Shown here: positions 27,739 to 36,245 of the stretch, in pieces
Layout of the letters: the number at the start of each line of letters is the position of its first letter
Numbering within the stretch: the stretch's first letter is position 1
DNA from: Laspinema olomoucense D3b
GTDB taxonomy: Bacteria > Cyanobacteriota > Cyanobacteriia > Cyanobacteriales > Laspinemataceae
Length of the DNA: 64,000 nucleotides
Assembly: GCF_025370785.1 (NCBI RefSeq)
Contig: NZ_JAMXFA010000014.1
Coordinates: 42,648-106,647 of the forward strand
Reading direction: 5' to 3'
Made by a program: the position numbers and the translations under genes
The notes under the pieces: generated by a model
Database searches by the model: none
What the model saw: the letters and a program-made list of their open reading frames with translations, nothing else
What the model was told of the DNA's origin: nothing

Positions 27739-28314
27739 TTATTCTTGAGTCGCCGATCGCAAAAACTCTCTCACTAAAATTATGCAATCAGGAAACGTAA
27801 GCGGCGCGATCGCATCTTGCTCGAATAGCTTTTGTTCCGAGCGATAGCCGTCTTGCTTTGGTTCTCGAAACACATACAGGCATCGTTCCTGCACATCCAA
27901 AATCCAATACTCTTGAATGCCAGAGCGGCCATACACCGGAACCTTGAGATCTCGGTCTCGCCGCAGGGTGCTATCTGCGACTTCTATTAACCAAAAGATT
28001 TCTGTTGGTGTTGGGTGATGGTCTTCATAGTCTAAAGGGTCAATGTGGGCGATCGCAATATCCGGCTCTGGCTCAGAAAAATCGCTCAACTGCACGGGGT
28101 CTTGAAACCGCAGCAGCGCCCGTCCGCTCAACCGTTGCGACAAAGCCCGAGCAATTCGGGTAACTGCCGCACTATGCGCCGTTCTATGCGCTGCCATTGT
28201 GTAAAGTTGCCCCTCAATCAATTCCACCCGCTCCGAAGCAGCCAAAATTCCTACTTCTACCATGCGGTGATAATCCCGCACGCTAAGGGATCGAAGTTCA
28301 GCGGCGATCGTCAT
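27739..28314 (-). CDS. Uma2 family endonuclease-fold protein (DUF820)
   Basis: A 191-residue protein of the Uma2/DUF820 family, a PD-(D/E)XK fold that is very expanded in cyanobacteria. Visible features are the N-terminal SVRDYHRMVEVGILAASERV, VELIEGQLYTMAA, the acidic strand EPEPDIAIAH, FWLIEVADSTLRRDRDLKVP (the E-x-K region) and QEYWILDV. Members are often transferred and are presumed nucleases, though the role is unproven. The catalytic-site pattern is complete here. It is transcribed leftward toward the HicAB pair and belongs to the accessory patch between the two ~225-bp repeats. Confidence 0.92.
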   Translation of the reverse strand: MTIAAELRSLSVRDYHRMVEVGILAASERVELIEGQLYTMAAHRTAHSAAVTRIARALSQRLSGRALLRFQDPVQLSDFSEPEPDIAIAHIDPLDYEDHHPTPTEIFWLIEVADSTLRRDRDLKVPVYGRSGIQEYWILDVQERCLYVFREPKQDGYRSEQKLFEQDAIAPLTFPDCIILVREFLRSATQE

Positions 28315-28454
28315 AGCCTCAACCTCCTCAAATTTTCCCGAATCGTTACTTCTAGTTTGGCACTTTCGACTGTTTAAAAAACTAAATCTAGGCGATCGGC
28401 CTCGAATCCTGCACCTACTCGCTAAAATAAGCTGGACATCAAATCAGCAGAAAA

Positions 28455-28684
28455 GTTAAAGGGCTTACACCATGCCCGAATCAGTGATGAGGTCTGCAAG
28501 GTGGCTGGACTCATTGTTATATTACAATAACCTGAACAACGCAGCTAACATTGTGAATATTTTCTTAAATTTCTGAATGTCCTGTTGTTGAAACGTTTCA
28601 GCGCATTCAGTCCTGTGCAACTCAGACAAGCGACCTAGCTGAAATTGTCCAGGGATTGCCGTAGGGGGAGGTTGAAATTGGGGC
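28455..28684 (+). repeat. Dispersed ~225-bp repeat, copy B
   Basis: It aligns with 25969-26195 over its whole length in the same orientation. Stops interrupt the frame that is open in copy A, so conservation is more likely at the DNA level. Confidence 0.8.
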
Positions 28685-28768
28685 GATATTAACCCGATAC
28701 TTAAGGTGACTCATCATCCTGCTCCTGAGCTTCTAGCTGTTGCAAAGCACCCTTAACTAAAGTTTAGG
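28685..28768 (-). pseudogene. Remnant of a second hicA-hicB junction
   Basis: Bases 28685-28768 match 27251-27330, the stretch holding the 3' end of hicA and the first codons of hicB (shared blocks ATATTAACCCGATACTTAAG and TTCTAGCTGTTGCAAAGCA). Nothing else of either gene is left here, so this is a truncated duplicate. Confidence 0.8.
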
Positions 28769-28789
28769 TGAAGGGGAACAAGTCATGGC

Positions 28790-28834
28790 AGAAACCCGGT
28801 TTCTAGTCTCGTGAGCTAGAGAAACCGGGTTCCT
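28790..28834. repeat. Dispersed inverted repeat (GAAACCCGGTTTC family)
   Basis: AGAAACCCGGTTTCT (28790-28804) and AGAGAAACCGGGTTCCT (28818-28834) form a hairpin. It belongs with 3738-3779 and 51088-51152, and shares the leading ATGGC with the last of these. Confidence 0.75.
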
Positions 28835-28920
28835 TGGAAAAATTTAGATTAGTTGGCAAGCGTTATCAGGGGAGAGAGATAACTAGGGGACCGTTCTAAT
28901 TGAGGTCAAGGTCAGGAGAT

Positions 28921-29976
28921 TTATAAAACCCCTTGATTCAGAAAGCTATGAATTTTATTCTCAACCTCTAGGACATTTTTTTCTGCTTTCTCTTCATTGT
29001 AATTATTTCGGCGTGGGTCGTTTTGGGGATTCATTTTTCCAAATTTTTCTAGGCAATATTGGGATACTTCGGGAGAACCCAGACGGAGTAACATCCACTT
29101 TCCTAACAGCCTTTGAACTTTTTTATCTAATAAAATGGCCGGGTGCAATTGAATGGCTTTTTGCAAGTTTTCCCAGCCGGTTTTCAGTTTTTCGGCATCA
29201 GGAGTATGGGTGACGCAGATGCGAGCTAAATATTGATAGGTATTGGCTAAACTGTGTTTTTTCAATCGTTGGAGTTCTGCGGGTGCGTTGGCAAAGGCGC
29301 GATCGATGACCATGACGCTATATTTTTCCATGACATCAATTTTAGAGGCCATTGATGTTGCCGACTGTCGATACAGGATTTGATACTGGGGTACGACTAC
29401 AAAGGGCCATTTTGCTGCAACTCGTAACCAATATTCCCAATCTTCAATGGATTTCAGGGTGCGATCGAACAGTCCCACGGATTCAATTGCGGATGCACGC
29501 AGCATCACATTAGACCCTGAGTTAATGAAATTACCGACTAACAATTGGGGATAAACATTCCCTTCAAGATAGGAAGGAAAATCTTTACTAAAGGATTTAC
29601 CTTCGCTATCCATAAAGCAGGTCCAGCTATAAGCGAGTCCGGCTTTGGGGTTTTGTTGTAATGCCGCAAGCTGACTTTCTAATTTATCCGGCGTCCATAG
29701 ATCGTCTGCATCGATAAAGGTAATAAATTCTCCGGTTGCGCGAGCAATTCCCCGATTTCGCGCTTCGGGTAATCCGCCATTTTCATAAGAAAAGACTTGG
29801 ACTCTTGGGTCGCGGACCCCTTCGATAACCTGTAATGTATTATCGGTAGATCCGTCATTAATAATAATTAGTTCAAAATCGGAAAAAGTTTGTTTTAAAA
29901 TCGAGTCGATGGTATCACGAATCGTTTTAGCAACATTGTAAGCCGGAACAACAACAGAAACTAATGGCATGGTCAT
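28921..29976 (-). CDS. Family 2 glycosyltransferase
   Basis: A 351-residue GT-A fold glycosyltransferase. The N-terminus PLVSVVVPAYNVAKTIRDTI, then LIINDGSTDNT, GLPEARNRGIARATGEFITF and the metal-binding IDADDLW are classic GT2 motifs, and EDWEYWLRVA is the acceptor-side ED motif. It would transfer a sugar from a nucleotide donor onto a polysaccharide or glycolipid. The C-terminal ~110 residues are helical with KLKTGWENLQKAIQLHP. ATGs at 29976 and 29970 are both possible, and an AGGGGTGA just upstream fits the second slightly better. No polysaccharide cluster surrounds it. Confidence 0.92.
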   Translation of the reverse strand: MTMPLVSVVVPAYNVAKTIRDTIDSILKQTFSDFELIIINDGSTDNTLQVIEGVRDPRVQVFSYENGGLPEARNRGIARATGEFITFIDADDLWTPDKLESQLAALQQNPKAGLAYSWTCFMDSEGKSFSKDFPSYLEGNVYPQLLVGNFINSGSNVMLRASAIESVGLFDRTLKSIEDWEYWLRVAAKWPFVVVPQYQILYRQSATSMASKIDVMEKYSVMVIDRAFANAPAELQRLKKHSLANTYQYLARICVTHTPDAEKLKTGWENLQKAIQLHPAILLDKKVQRLLGKWMLLRLGSPEVSQYCLEKFGKMNPQNDPRRNNYNEEKAEKNVLEVENKIHSFLNQGVL

Positions 29977-30357
29977 TCACCCCTAATTAAAACTGAAATT
30001 CTCTTTAATTTATCCGTCTGGGAAACAAATAGGCAGGATTGATATTTTTATTATACATCCTTAGCCTATACAGGTTCTTCATGTTCTTTAGGTCTTAGAC
30101 AATAGGACTGGATTAAGCCGTCAGCGGTATTTTCAGTAAGTGATTGTCTAAGCTAAAATGGCCTAATCCTATCAGATTTATTTGGTTAATTTTCAAATTT
30201 CTAACTCCTTTTATTACGAGAAGCCTAAGCCAAAACCTAATTCAATATTTGGCGCTTAATGAGGGTAGTGGGGGGTAAACCTGAGCTGGATGTTAGACGG
30301 AGGTTAGTTCCCACTGGTTTGACTTCCCTGGCCTTTTTTAACTGAGGCTCTATTCAG
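29977..30357. other. Spacer, no gene seen
   Basis: About 380 AT-rich bases upstream of the glycosyltransferase gene that should carry its promoter. No RNA gene or clear promoter pair is seen. It runs into a MITE-like element. Confidence 0.4.
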
Positions 30358-30439
30358 TAGACTTCTTGTAAAATAGGGGTTTTATCCCCCCCAACCCCCC
30401 TTATTAAGGGGGGATTTGTAGAATTTTGCAAGAAGTCTA
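30358..30439 (+). mobile_element. 82-bp MITE-like element, copy 3
   Basis: Terminal inverted repeats TAGACTTCTTGTAAAAT and ATTTTGCAAGAAGTCTA match with a single mismatch. The core CCCCCCCAACCCCCCTTATT plus AAGGGGGG is the same as in copy 2. It is the best-preserved copy in the window. Confidence 0.8.
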
Positions 30440-30510
30440 GTTTGGCCTGTGCCAGGGGAGTGGAAAAGATGAAACGAGGCCATTGCCTAGGAGGTTTAAA
30501 GGCCAGTTTT

Positions 30511-32172
30511 TTAGCGAACCCCTGCCGGTTGATTAATTAAAGGTTTCCCTTGGCAAGAGTTGGGAATCGGGGCCTCTAATAATGCTAATAAAGTGGGGGC
30601 TAAATCTAAAGAATGGCCAAAAGGCAAGGTAGAACCGGGTTGAATATCGGGTCCTGCCAGGGCTAAAAAGCCATCTGAGCGGTGAGATCCGGTGCGATTA
30701 AATGGAATGGGTCCTATCCGGCCAATGGTAGGACTTTCTACGGTATCACTGGCGCATTTATCTTGCCAGATAATTACCAAATCGGCATCGGGTAGTTTGG
30801 GGTCGGAATCGGTAGCTTTTGTGCGAGTCCGCACTACAGTTTGTACCATTGTTTCCCCGGTGCGGGAATCTTTGAGTTGATACAATTGTTCGGTAATTTC
30901 ATCACAAACGGCATCGTATTCCGAGGGGTCTACGATTCCATTGGGTTCCCGTCCTTTCAAGTTAATCCGGATGTATCCTTCAGAGAAACTCGGGAGGGCA
31001 AAGGCTTTCATGCGGGGCCATGCGGGTTGATACCAGCAGGGGGTTTGGAAGAATAAGCGATCGCCTTGTTTCTGCATTTCAAAGGGAGAAATCAAGTCCG
31101 GTTCAGGTTCGGACCCAAACAGGGGCTCAATCCGGCTAAAGATTTTAGTCGGGAGGGTTCGCCGCAAAAATCCTCGCAAGGGATTGCGATCGCCCTTCAG
31201 ACTCCACAGGGTTCCCATAAAGCCCCGTTTCGCCCGTTCTCCCACCAGCGGTCCCCCAGGATTTTGACCCATTTTCCCCTCGGCTAATCCCACTTTTCCG
31301 GGGAAATTCCACCGATAGAGAAACTCGGGCAAAAATACCATACTCGGTAGATCCATATTGTTGAAGTCCATGCCATGTGCAGCAAAGACCACCACATTGG
31401 CATTGTCCGGCGCAGCGGTTAAAATCTCGCCAATGGCTACATCAATGGCTTCAAAAATCTCTAACAACGGGTCCCCCGGATAGCGATTCCCTATCACAGG
31501 ATAGAGGGGATGATCTGGCTGACTTAAGTGCCAGAAATAATGTCCGGCAGAGTGGGTTTCTCCAAAAATGGTTAAGAAGAAATCCCAGTTATCCTGTTGG
31601 AGTAAATCTTTACAAATCTGACCGCGCCGCTCAATCCCGGTTTCTAATTTTTTCTGAAGTTCCTGGAGGGCAGGAATATCTAAGATACTAGCAAAATCTT
31701 TATGTAATGCGGGATGTTCCCCATGTTTGGCGATGATGTCTGATAGAAATGCTTCGGGTTTGGAATGGGTGGGGGTTTGGGGGGAATGTGCGCCCCAGGC
31801 TAATCCTTGGACTCCATTGACGCGATCGCTCAGGGGAGCTTGAGGCATATCAAAAACCGCTACTTTATAATCATCCCCAAGGGCATAGAAGGGTTCATAT
31901 TCGGCAAAATCGTAGGCTTCTATGGGGTCTACATGATAGCTCCCTTCCCTGAGTTTCACGGGTGCCCAATAACCAGTTTTTTCCGGGGCGGCTCCGGTTA
32001 AAAAGGTGGTCCAAGGAGTTTCGGCTCGATAATAATCAAATGTTTTGAGTCGTCCGTAAGCTCCGCGATCGCGCAATTTTTTTAAGTTTTTTAAATGCCC
32101 TTGGGCCATCCATTTTTCCAGCAGATTCGGATCTCCGGCATCTAGTCCAATGGCGATAACAGGATTTCTCAT
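30511..32172 (-). CDS. Alkaline phosphatase superfamily protein (type I phosphodiesterase/nucleotide pyrophosphatase-like)
   Basis: A 553-residue protein of the AP-fold phosphodiesterase group. The start MRNPVIAIGLDAGDPNLLEK carries the first metal-site Asp, and ETPWTTFLTGAAPEKTGYW provides the Thr nucleophile region. Metal-ligand motifs follow in the middle, FGETHSAGHYFW and FAAHGMDFNNMDLPS, and a C-terminal GSHRSDGFLALAGPDI. Such cyanobacterial proteins are annotated as phosphodiesterases or nucleotide pyrophosphatases, and the substrate is not known. It has no signal peptide, so a cytoplasmic role is likely. It is a single gene on the minus strand with no obvious partner. Confidence 0.85.
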   Translation of the reverse strand: MRNPVIAIGLDAGDPNLLEKWMAQGHLKNLKKLRDRGAYGRLKTFDYYRAETPWTTFLTGAAPEKTGYWAPVKLREGSYHVDPIEAYDFAEYEPFYALGDDYKVAVFDMPQAPLSDRVNGVQGLAWGAHSPQTPTHSKPEAFLSDIIAKHGEHPALHKDFASILDIPALQELQKKLETGIERRGQICKDLLQQDNWDFFLTIFGETHSAGHYFWHLSQPDHPLYPVIGNRYPGDPLLEIFEAIDVAIGEILTAAPDNANVVVFAAHGMDFNNMDLPSMVFLPEFLYRWNFPGKVGLAEGKMGQNPGGPLVGERAKRGFMGTLWSLKGDRNPLRGFLRRTLPTKIFSRIEPLFGSEPEPDLISPFEMQKQGDRLFFQTPCWYQPAWPRMKAFALPSFSEGYIRINLKGREPNGIVDPSEYDAVCDEITEQLYQLKDSRTGETMVQTVVRTRTKATDSDPKLPDADLVIIWQDKCASDTVESPTIGRIGPIPFNRTGSHRSDGFLALAGPDIQPGSTLPFGHSLDLAPTLLALLEAPIPNSCQGKPLINQPAGVR

Positions 32173-32885
32173 GATTTTACCTTGATAGATACTACCTAAA
32201 TTCGCACGACATCTGGCGATTGATTGAATCGCTGTTTTAAAAAGGAGTTTATTAATCTCCTGACGTTACTACATCCCAGGATTGTTAAAAGCTTCTGGGA
32301 TTGGCTCAAGCTAAAATGCTCTAATTTGTTCTAAACTTCAATGCTCAATCTTCTGTATCTTTATAATGACTGTGTTTCACCCTTTGTAAATTAACGTGAT
32401 TTCAGAACTCTGTGTTCCTCAATTCAGTGGCGATCGCCCAAGGTTCCTGATTTTAAAAACCGTTTGATGAGTCTCAGTCGAGTTCACCTAAAAACGGTTA
32501 TCAATTTTAAGGGGACTATTTTGCGATCGCTCCTGCTTGACTTCAATCAGTCCGAAGGATAGCTGATTTATCCCAAGTTTATCATCGGTCAGAGTTAATT
32601 CCAGAAGTCTTATGTAAAGTTCTCTTAAAGATTTTCATCCCCCCTTACTTCATTCCCAGGTAGCCTTATGAGAGTTTTAAAATCTGTTCATTTCTTCCCT
32701 CAGAGTAAAACACTCCAGGAACCTGAGTCATATATCTTTAGGAGTACCTTAATCCAAATCAATCAAGGTTCTATAACTTAAGATACACCTAACATTATTT
32801 ATTTAGTTTTACCTGTATCAGAAGACATAAAAGTTAAACTTACAATCTCTATCTATAGGCTTAGTCCGACTTAAAAAGCCTATTT
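32173..32885. other. Long spacer, no gene supported
   Basis: About 700 AT-rich bases between the phosphodiesterase gene and the cheA stop codon. It contains scattered HIP1 motifs (32425, 32522), but no RNA gene, ORF with a ribosome-binding site or strong hairpin is seen. Confidence 0.4.
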
Positions 32886-32926
32886 CTACCCCATCTACCC
32901 CATCTACCCCATCTACCCCCTCTACC
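32886..32926 (+). repeat. C-rich minisatellite (CTACCCCAT) at cheA 3' end
   Basis: Four to five units of CTACCCCAT directly before the cheA stop codon on the complementary strand. It is related to the GATGGGG arrays elsewhere. Confidence 0.8.
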
Positions 32927-35608
32927 TCATCCCGCCTCCTTGAGAAGGAGTTCGCGAATAGCAGCAAGCAACATTACCGGATCGAAAGGTTTACTGAAAT
33001 AGGCATTTGCACCTAATTCCATCCCTTTCTGAATATCCTCTGCACTGGCGCGGGAGGAAAGCATCACCATCGGGATGTGATGCCATTGGGGGTCCGATCG
33101 CACCGTCAGGAGTAATCCTAATCCGTCTAAATGGGGCATTTCCACATCGGAGAGGATGAGGTGGAATTGTCCCTGGGGCGATCGCGCCAGTTGAGTTAAT
33201 GCCTCCCGTCCATCGGTACAGACTGTAGGTATAAATCCTGCACTCTCGAATAAATCCTGCAAAATCCGGCGCATGGTGAGGGAATCATCCACAATTAATA
33301 GATGAGGAGCAGAAGCATCGGAACTCAACAATGTATCCTGTGAGACATTGGCGACGGGTCTAAGGGGGGAACGGGGAAACAGTAACGGGTGAAAGTGATG
33401 CGGGGCGAGGACCGGCACTACTTCCCCGCTGCCTAGAACTGTACAACCGGCAACGTAGGGAGGAACCGGGACGGTGAGATCCAGGGGTTTGAGCATGACA
33501 GGACGTTCTTCGAGCACCGCATCCACCGCGATCGCCACCTGTTGACCCTTCACCTGCAAAATCAAACCAACTGAGGGCGGATTCACTTTTGAAACTGCTT
33601 CCCGAACCTGGGATCCGTAGGGAAGCAAATCCCATAATCTAAAGATGGGCAAGGGTTGCGTTTGTCCGCAAATTTCCTGATCGCGATCGCCAATTTCCCC
33701 CGCTGCGATCTGTGCCTCGGATAACTTCACCACAGCGATCGCCTTATCTGCGGGAATTGCTACCCGGTAGTCTTGACATTGGCACAAATAAATGGATAAC
33801 CGGCTCAAGGTCAAGGGAACAGCAATGGTAAACTTAGTACCCTGCCCCAATACCGTCTCAACTTGCAAGGTTCCCCGTAGTCGCGCCACTTGATGTTGCA
33901 CAATATCTAACCCCACCCCTCGCCCGGATAAATCCGTTACTTTCGAGGCAGTGGAAAATCCCGGAGTGAACAGAAATTGTAAAATCTCACTCGGGTTGGA
34001 ATTCTCCGGGGATAGGGTTTTAGAAAACCCTTTTTCCGGATCAATCAGTCCCATTGCTAAGGCACGCTTATAAACCTTCTGCGGATCTATCCCTCGTCCA
34101 TCATCTTCCACGGTAATCACCAGTTGCGACCCTTCGACGCTGGCAGAGAAGGTGATTTTAGCGGTGGGTGACTTGCCGAGTGCTTTGCGTTCCGTGGGTA
34201 ATTCGATCCCGTGATCGAAGGCATTGCGAAACAGGTGGGTTAAGGGGGTTTGTAATTGTTCTAAAATCGGTTGATCCACCCGGCGATCTTTTCCCTGGAT
34301 TACTAATTCGACTTGCTTGCCATACTGTCGTTGCAGGGTTTCCAAGGCGGTGAGAAATCGCTCGCCGATCGCCCCAAAGGGGATGAGTCGGGAATCGGTG
34401 AGGTCCTGGTTCAGTTGGTTTAAGGAGGTTTTGAGGCGATCGAGGGTTTGTTGGATGTCGGAGGCGATCGCCGCTAGGTTTGGGGAGGATGGGGGGGATG
34501 GGGTAGATGGGGAGAGGGTAGCGATCGCGGTTTGGAGTTTTTCTTGTTCCAGGGTGAGGCGATCGGATTCCATGATTAAATTCCCCAGGGTATCACTCAT
34601 CCGATCTAAGCGACTGACGGGGACTCGTAGGGTGAGATTTGCTGGTGCGAGCTCAGGATTGGGATTGACAATCAGGTATTTTAAAAAGCGTTCCGGGATA
34701 GAGGACCGGGTTGCCTCCGACTGGGGAGATGGGGAGGATGGGGAGGATGGGAAAGATGGGGATTGGGGAGTGAGGGTTTCTGTTCGGAGGGTACGAATTC
34801 GGGCGATCGCCAGTTGTGCTAACTGTTCCGGTGGCGCTTGTTCCTGGCAGAAAAAGTCGGAAATTTCCCGACTGATGGTGGTTAACCCCTGCAACCCCAA
34901 GGTTTCCCCCAAGAGGGTGCATTCTTCTAAAAAAACGGTGAGACTCTTGCGGAGTGAGGGTTCTGCCGAGGCGGGATTATTGCTGAATTCAGCCAGCGAT
35001 CGGCTTAGGCGTTGCAGACAATCCTCTAAATCAACCTCCAAGGCAGTTTTAACAAAAGAGTTCACCGGGGAATCGGTGACATTCGGGAATTCCTCCCCTG
35101 CGCTTTCTTCTTCCCAACTCTCCTGAAGCGCAGGGGGTAAATCTTGGACAAAGCGATCGAGAGTGACGATCAGGTTCTGGAGTCGGCGATCGGCGGTTTG
35201 GGAGTCGTTGCCATGCAAAGCTTGAACGAGTAAATCCCCGATGGGATCCAGACTCAGAGATAAGAGTTCGTAGGCGGAAGGTAAGTGAGGGACTCGTCCA
35301 TCATTGAGGGCGATTAATAACTCTTCAATATAGTGTGCCAGATGGGAGAGTTGCTCTAACCCCACCATTCCCGCACCCCCTTTGAGGGTATGGGCGGCAC
35401 GAATCAGCTCAGGGAAGGCAGCGCCGAGGTTCTCCTGAGTGGCGGCGTTGTTGCTTAAGCACTGGATACCTTGCTCTAAGGCGAGTAAGCATTCTGGTGC
35501 TTCTTCATGGAGGAAACCATAGCGAGCTTCTGGATCAATGTTGGCGATCGCAAGGGTGTCGAGGCGGCGATTTTCCCCCCCAGAGGTTTCGCGATTGGAT
35601 ACTATCAT
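32927..35608 (-). CDS. CheA-type hybrid histidine kinase with receiver (PixL/PilL-like)
   Basis: An 893-residue kinase. The Hpt domain holds AAHTLKGGAGMVGL with the phospho-His near residue 73. A long linker with two Pro/Ser-rich tracts follows, then the dimerisation region (RLDRMSDTLGNLIMESDRLT), the HATPase core (LTHLFRNAFDHGIE, DDGRGIDPQKV, DLSGRGVGLDIVQ), a CheW-like domain, and a C-terminal receiver domain (LLIVDDSLTMRRIL, SDVEMPHLDG, SKPF). The domain order matches cyanobacterial PixL/PilL kinases that steer type IV pilus phototaxis. It overlaps the CheW gene by 4 bp. The Pro/Ser tracts are encoded by the same minisatellite found between genes. Confidence 0.94.
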   Translation of the reverse strand: MIVSNRETSGGENRRLDTLAIANIDPEARYGFLHEEAPECLLALEQGIQCLSNNAATQENLGAAFPELIRAAHTLKGGAGMVGLEQLSHLAHYIEELLIALNDGRVPHLPSAYELLSLSLDPIGDLLVQALHGNDSQTADRRLQNLIVTLDRFVQDLPPALQESWEEESAGEEFPNVTDSPVNSFVKTALEVDLEDCLQRLSRSLAEFSNNPASAEPSLRKSLTVFLEECTLLGETLGLQGLTTISREISDFFCQEQAPPEQLAQLAIARIRTLRTETLTPQSPSFPSSPSSPSPQSEATRSSIPERFLKYLIVNPNPELAPANLTLRVPVSRLDRMSDTLGNLIMESDRLTLEQEKLQTAIATLSPSTPSPPSSPNLAAIASDIQQTLDRLKTSLNQLNQDLTDSRLIPFGAIGERFLTALETLQRQYGKQVELVIQGKDRRVDQPILEQLQTPLTHLFRNAFDHGIELPTERKALGKSPTAKITFSASVEGSQLVITVEDDGRGIDPQKVYKRALAMGLIDPEKGFSKTLSPENSNPSEILQFLFTPGFSTASKVTDLSGRGVGLDIVQHQVARLRGTLQVETVLGQGTKFTIAVPLTLSRLSIYLCQCQDYRVAIPADKAIAVVKLSEAQIAAGEIGDRDQEICGQTQPLPIFRLWDLLPYGSQVREAVSKVNPPSVGLILQVKGQQVAIAVDAVLEERPVMLKPLDLTVPVPPYVAGCTVLGSGEVVPVLAPHHFHPLLFPRSPLRPVANVSQDTLLSSDASAPHLLIVDDSLTMRRILQDLFESAGFIPTVCTDGREALTQLARSPQGQFHLILSDVEMPHLDGLGLLLTVRSDPQWHHIPMVMLSSRASAEDIQKGMELGANAYFSKPFDPVMLLAAIRELLLKEAG
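34478..34517 (+). repeat. Minisatellite inside cheA (first tract)
   Basis: GGGGAGGATGGGGGGGATGG and GGTAGATGGGGAGAGG lie in frame in cheA and encode SPSTPSPPSSPN on the minus strand, between domains. Confidence 0.8.
34720..34770 (+). repeat. Minisatellite inside cheA (second tract)
   Basis: Four to five units of GGGGAGGAT/GGGAAAGAT encode PQSPSFPSSPSSPSPQSE on the minus strand, in the linker after the Hpt region. Confidence 0.85.
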
Positions 35609-36153
35609 CGAAATTCTCCGGCAGTAGGGGTACTGTGCCGACTGAGGGCCTCAAATAGGGCGCTCACTTGGAGCAATCCCACGGGAAACCGACGCGGTGC
35701 AGCATCCCTGGGGGGTGAGATCCAGATTAAACCGGAAAATAGGGGACGGAGTAGGGCTCTCCAGGGATCGGGAATGGGGGTAACCTGGGTGGAGTTGAGA
35801 GTAAGGGTGACGAGGCGATCGCAAACGACACAAGCGAAGGGAGTAACGGTGGATTCTTCCTTCTCCGGGTCCGTTTCTGGCGTGGGGTCCTTGCGAATTA
35901 CCACCAAGGTTAACTCATCCGAATGGGAGGGCGATCGGCGCATCAGTCCCAAAACCTCCGTCAGAAAATCAGCCAAATCAATCACCCATAGTAATTTCCC
36001 GGCGATATTCACCACCCCTAAAATAGCCTCGGGAACCCCAGGGATGGGACAAATTTGCCGTCGAGATAAGGTAATTTCCTCTACTACTTGCTCCATCGGG
36101 ACCACGACTTGTACCTTGGGGCTTAATTGCAAACCTGCATACATTCTCAACAT
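35605..36153 (-). CDS. CheW-like chemotaxis adaptor (PixI-like)
   Basis: A 182-residue CheW-domain protein: VQVVVPMEQVVEEITLSRRQ at the start, then ICPIPGVPEAILGVVNIAGK, LLWVIDLADFLTE, and a C-terminal half with VVIRKDPTPE and FACVVCDRLVTLT. It couples receptors to the CheA kinase encoded immediately downstream (ATGA overlap, 4 bp). It is somewhat longer than E. coli CheW owing to a C-terminal extension. Two nearby ATGs (36153 and 36144) could start it. It lies downstream of the PatA-type regulator gene, 92 bp away, in one operon. Confidence 0.9.
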   Translation of the reverse strand: MLRMYAGLQLSPKVQVVVPMEQVVEEITLSRRQICPIPGVPEAILGVVNIAGKLLWVIDLADFLTEVLGLMRRSPSHSDELTLVVIRKDPTPETDPEKEESTVTPFACVVCDRLVTLTLNSTQVTPIPDPWRALLRPLFSGLIWISPPRDAAPRRFPVGLLQVSALFEALSRHSTPTAGEFR

Positions 36154-36245
36154 TTTCCCGGTTATCCTATCGCACTTTAGAATGGCTGGTTCCCATCCGC
36201 TTGCTATAGATAGGATAGTTTATTCCTCGGGGAAATGAGGTGAAA

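Noticed and set aside
31377-31691. 104-codon plus-strand open frame inside the phosphodiesterase gene
   Set aside because: Antisense shadow of a well-supported gene.
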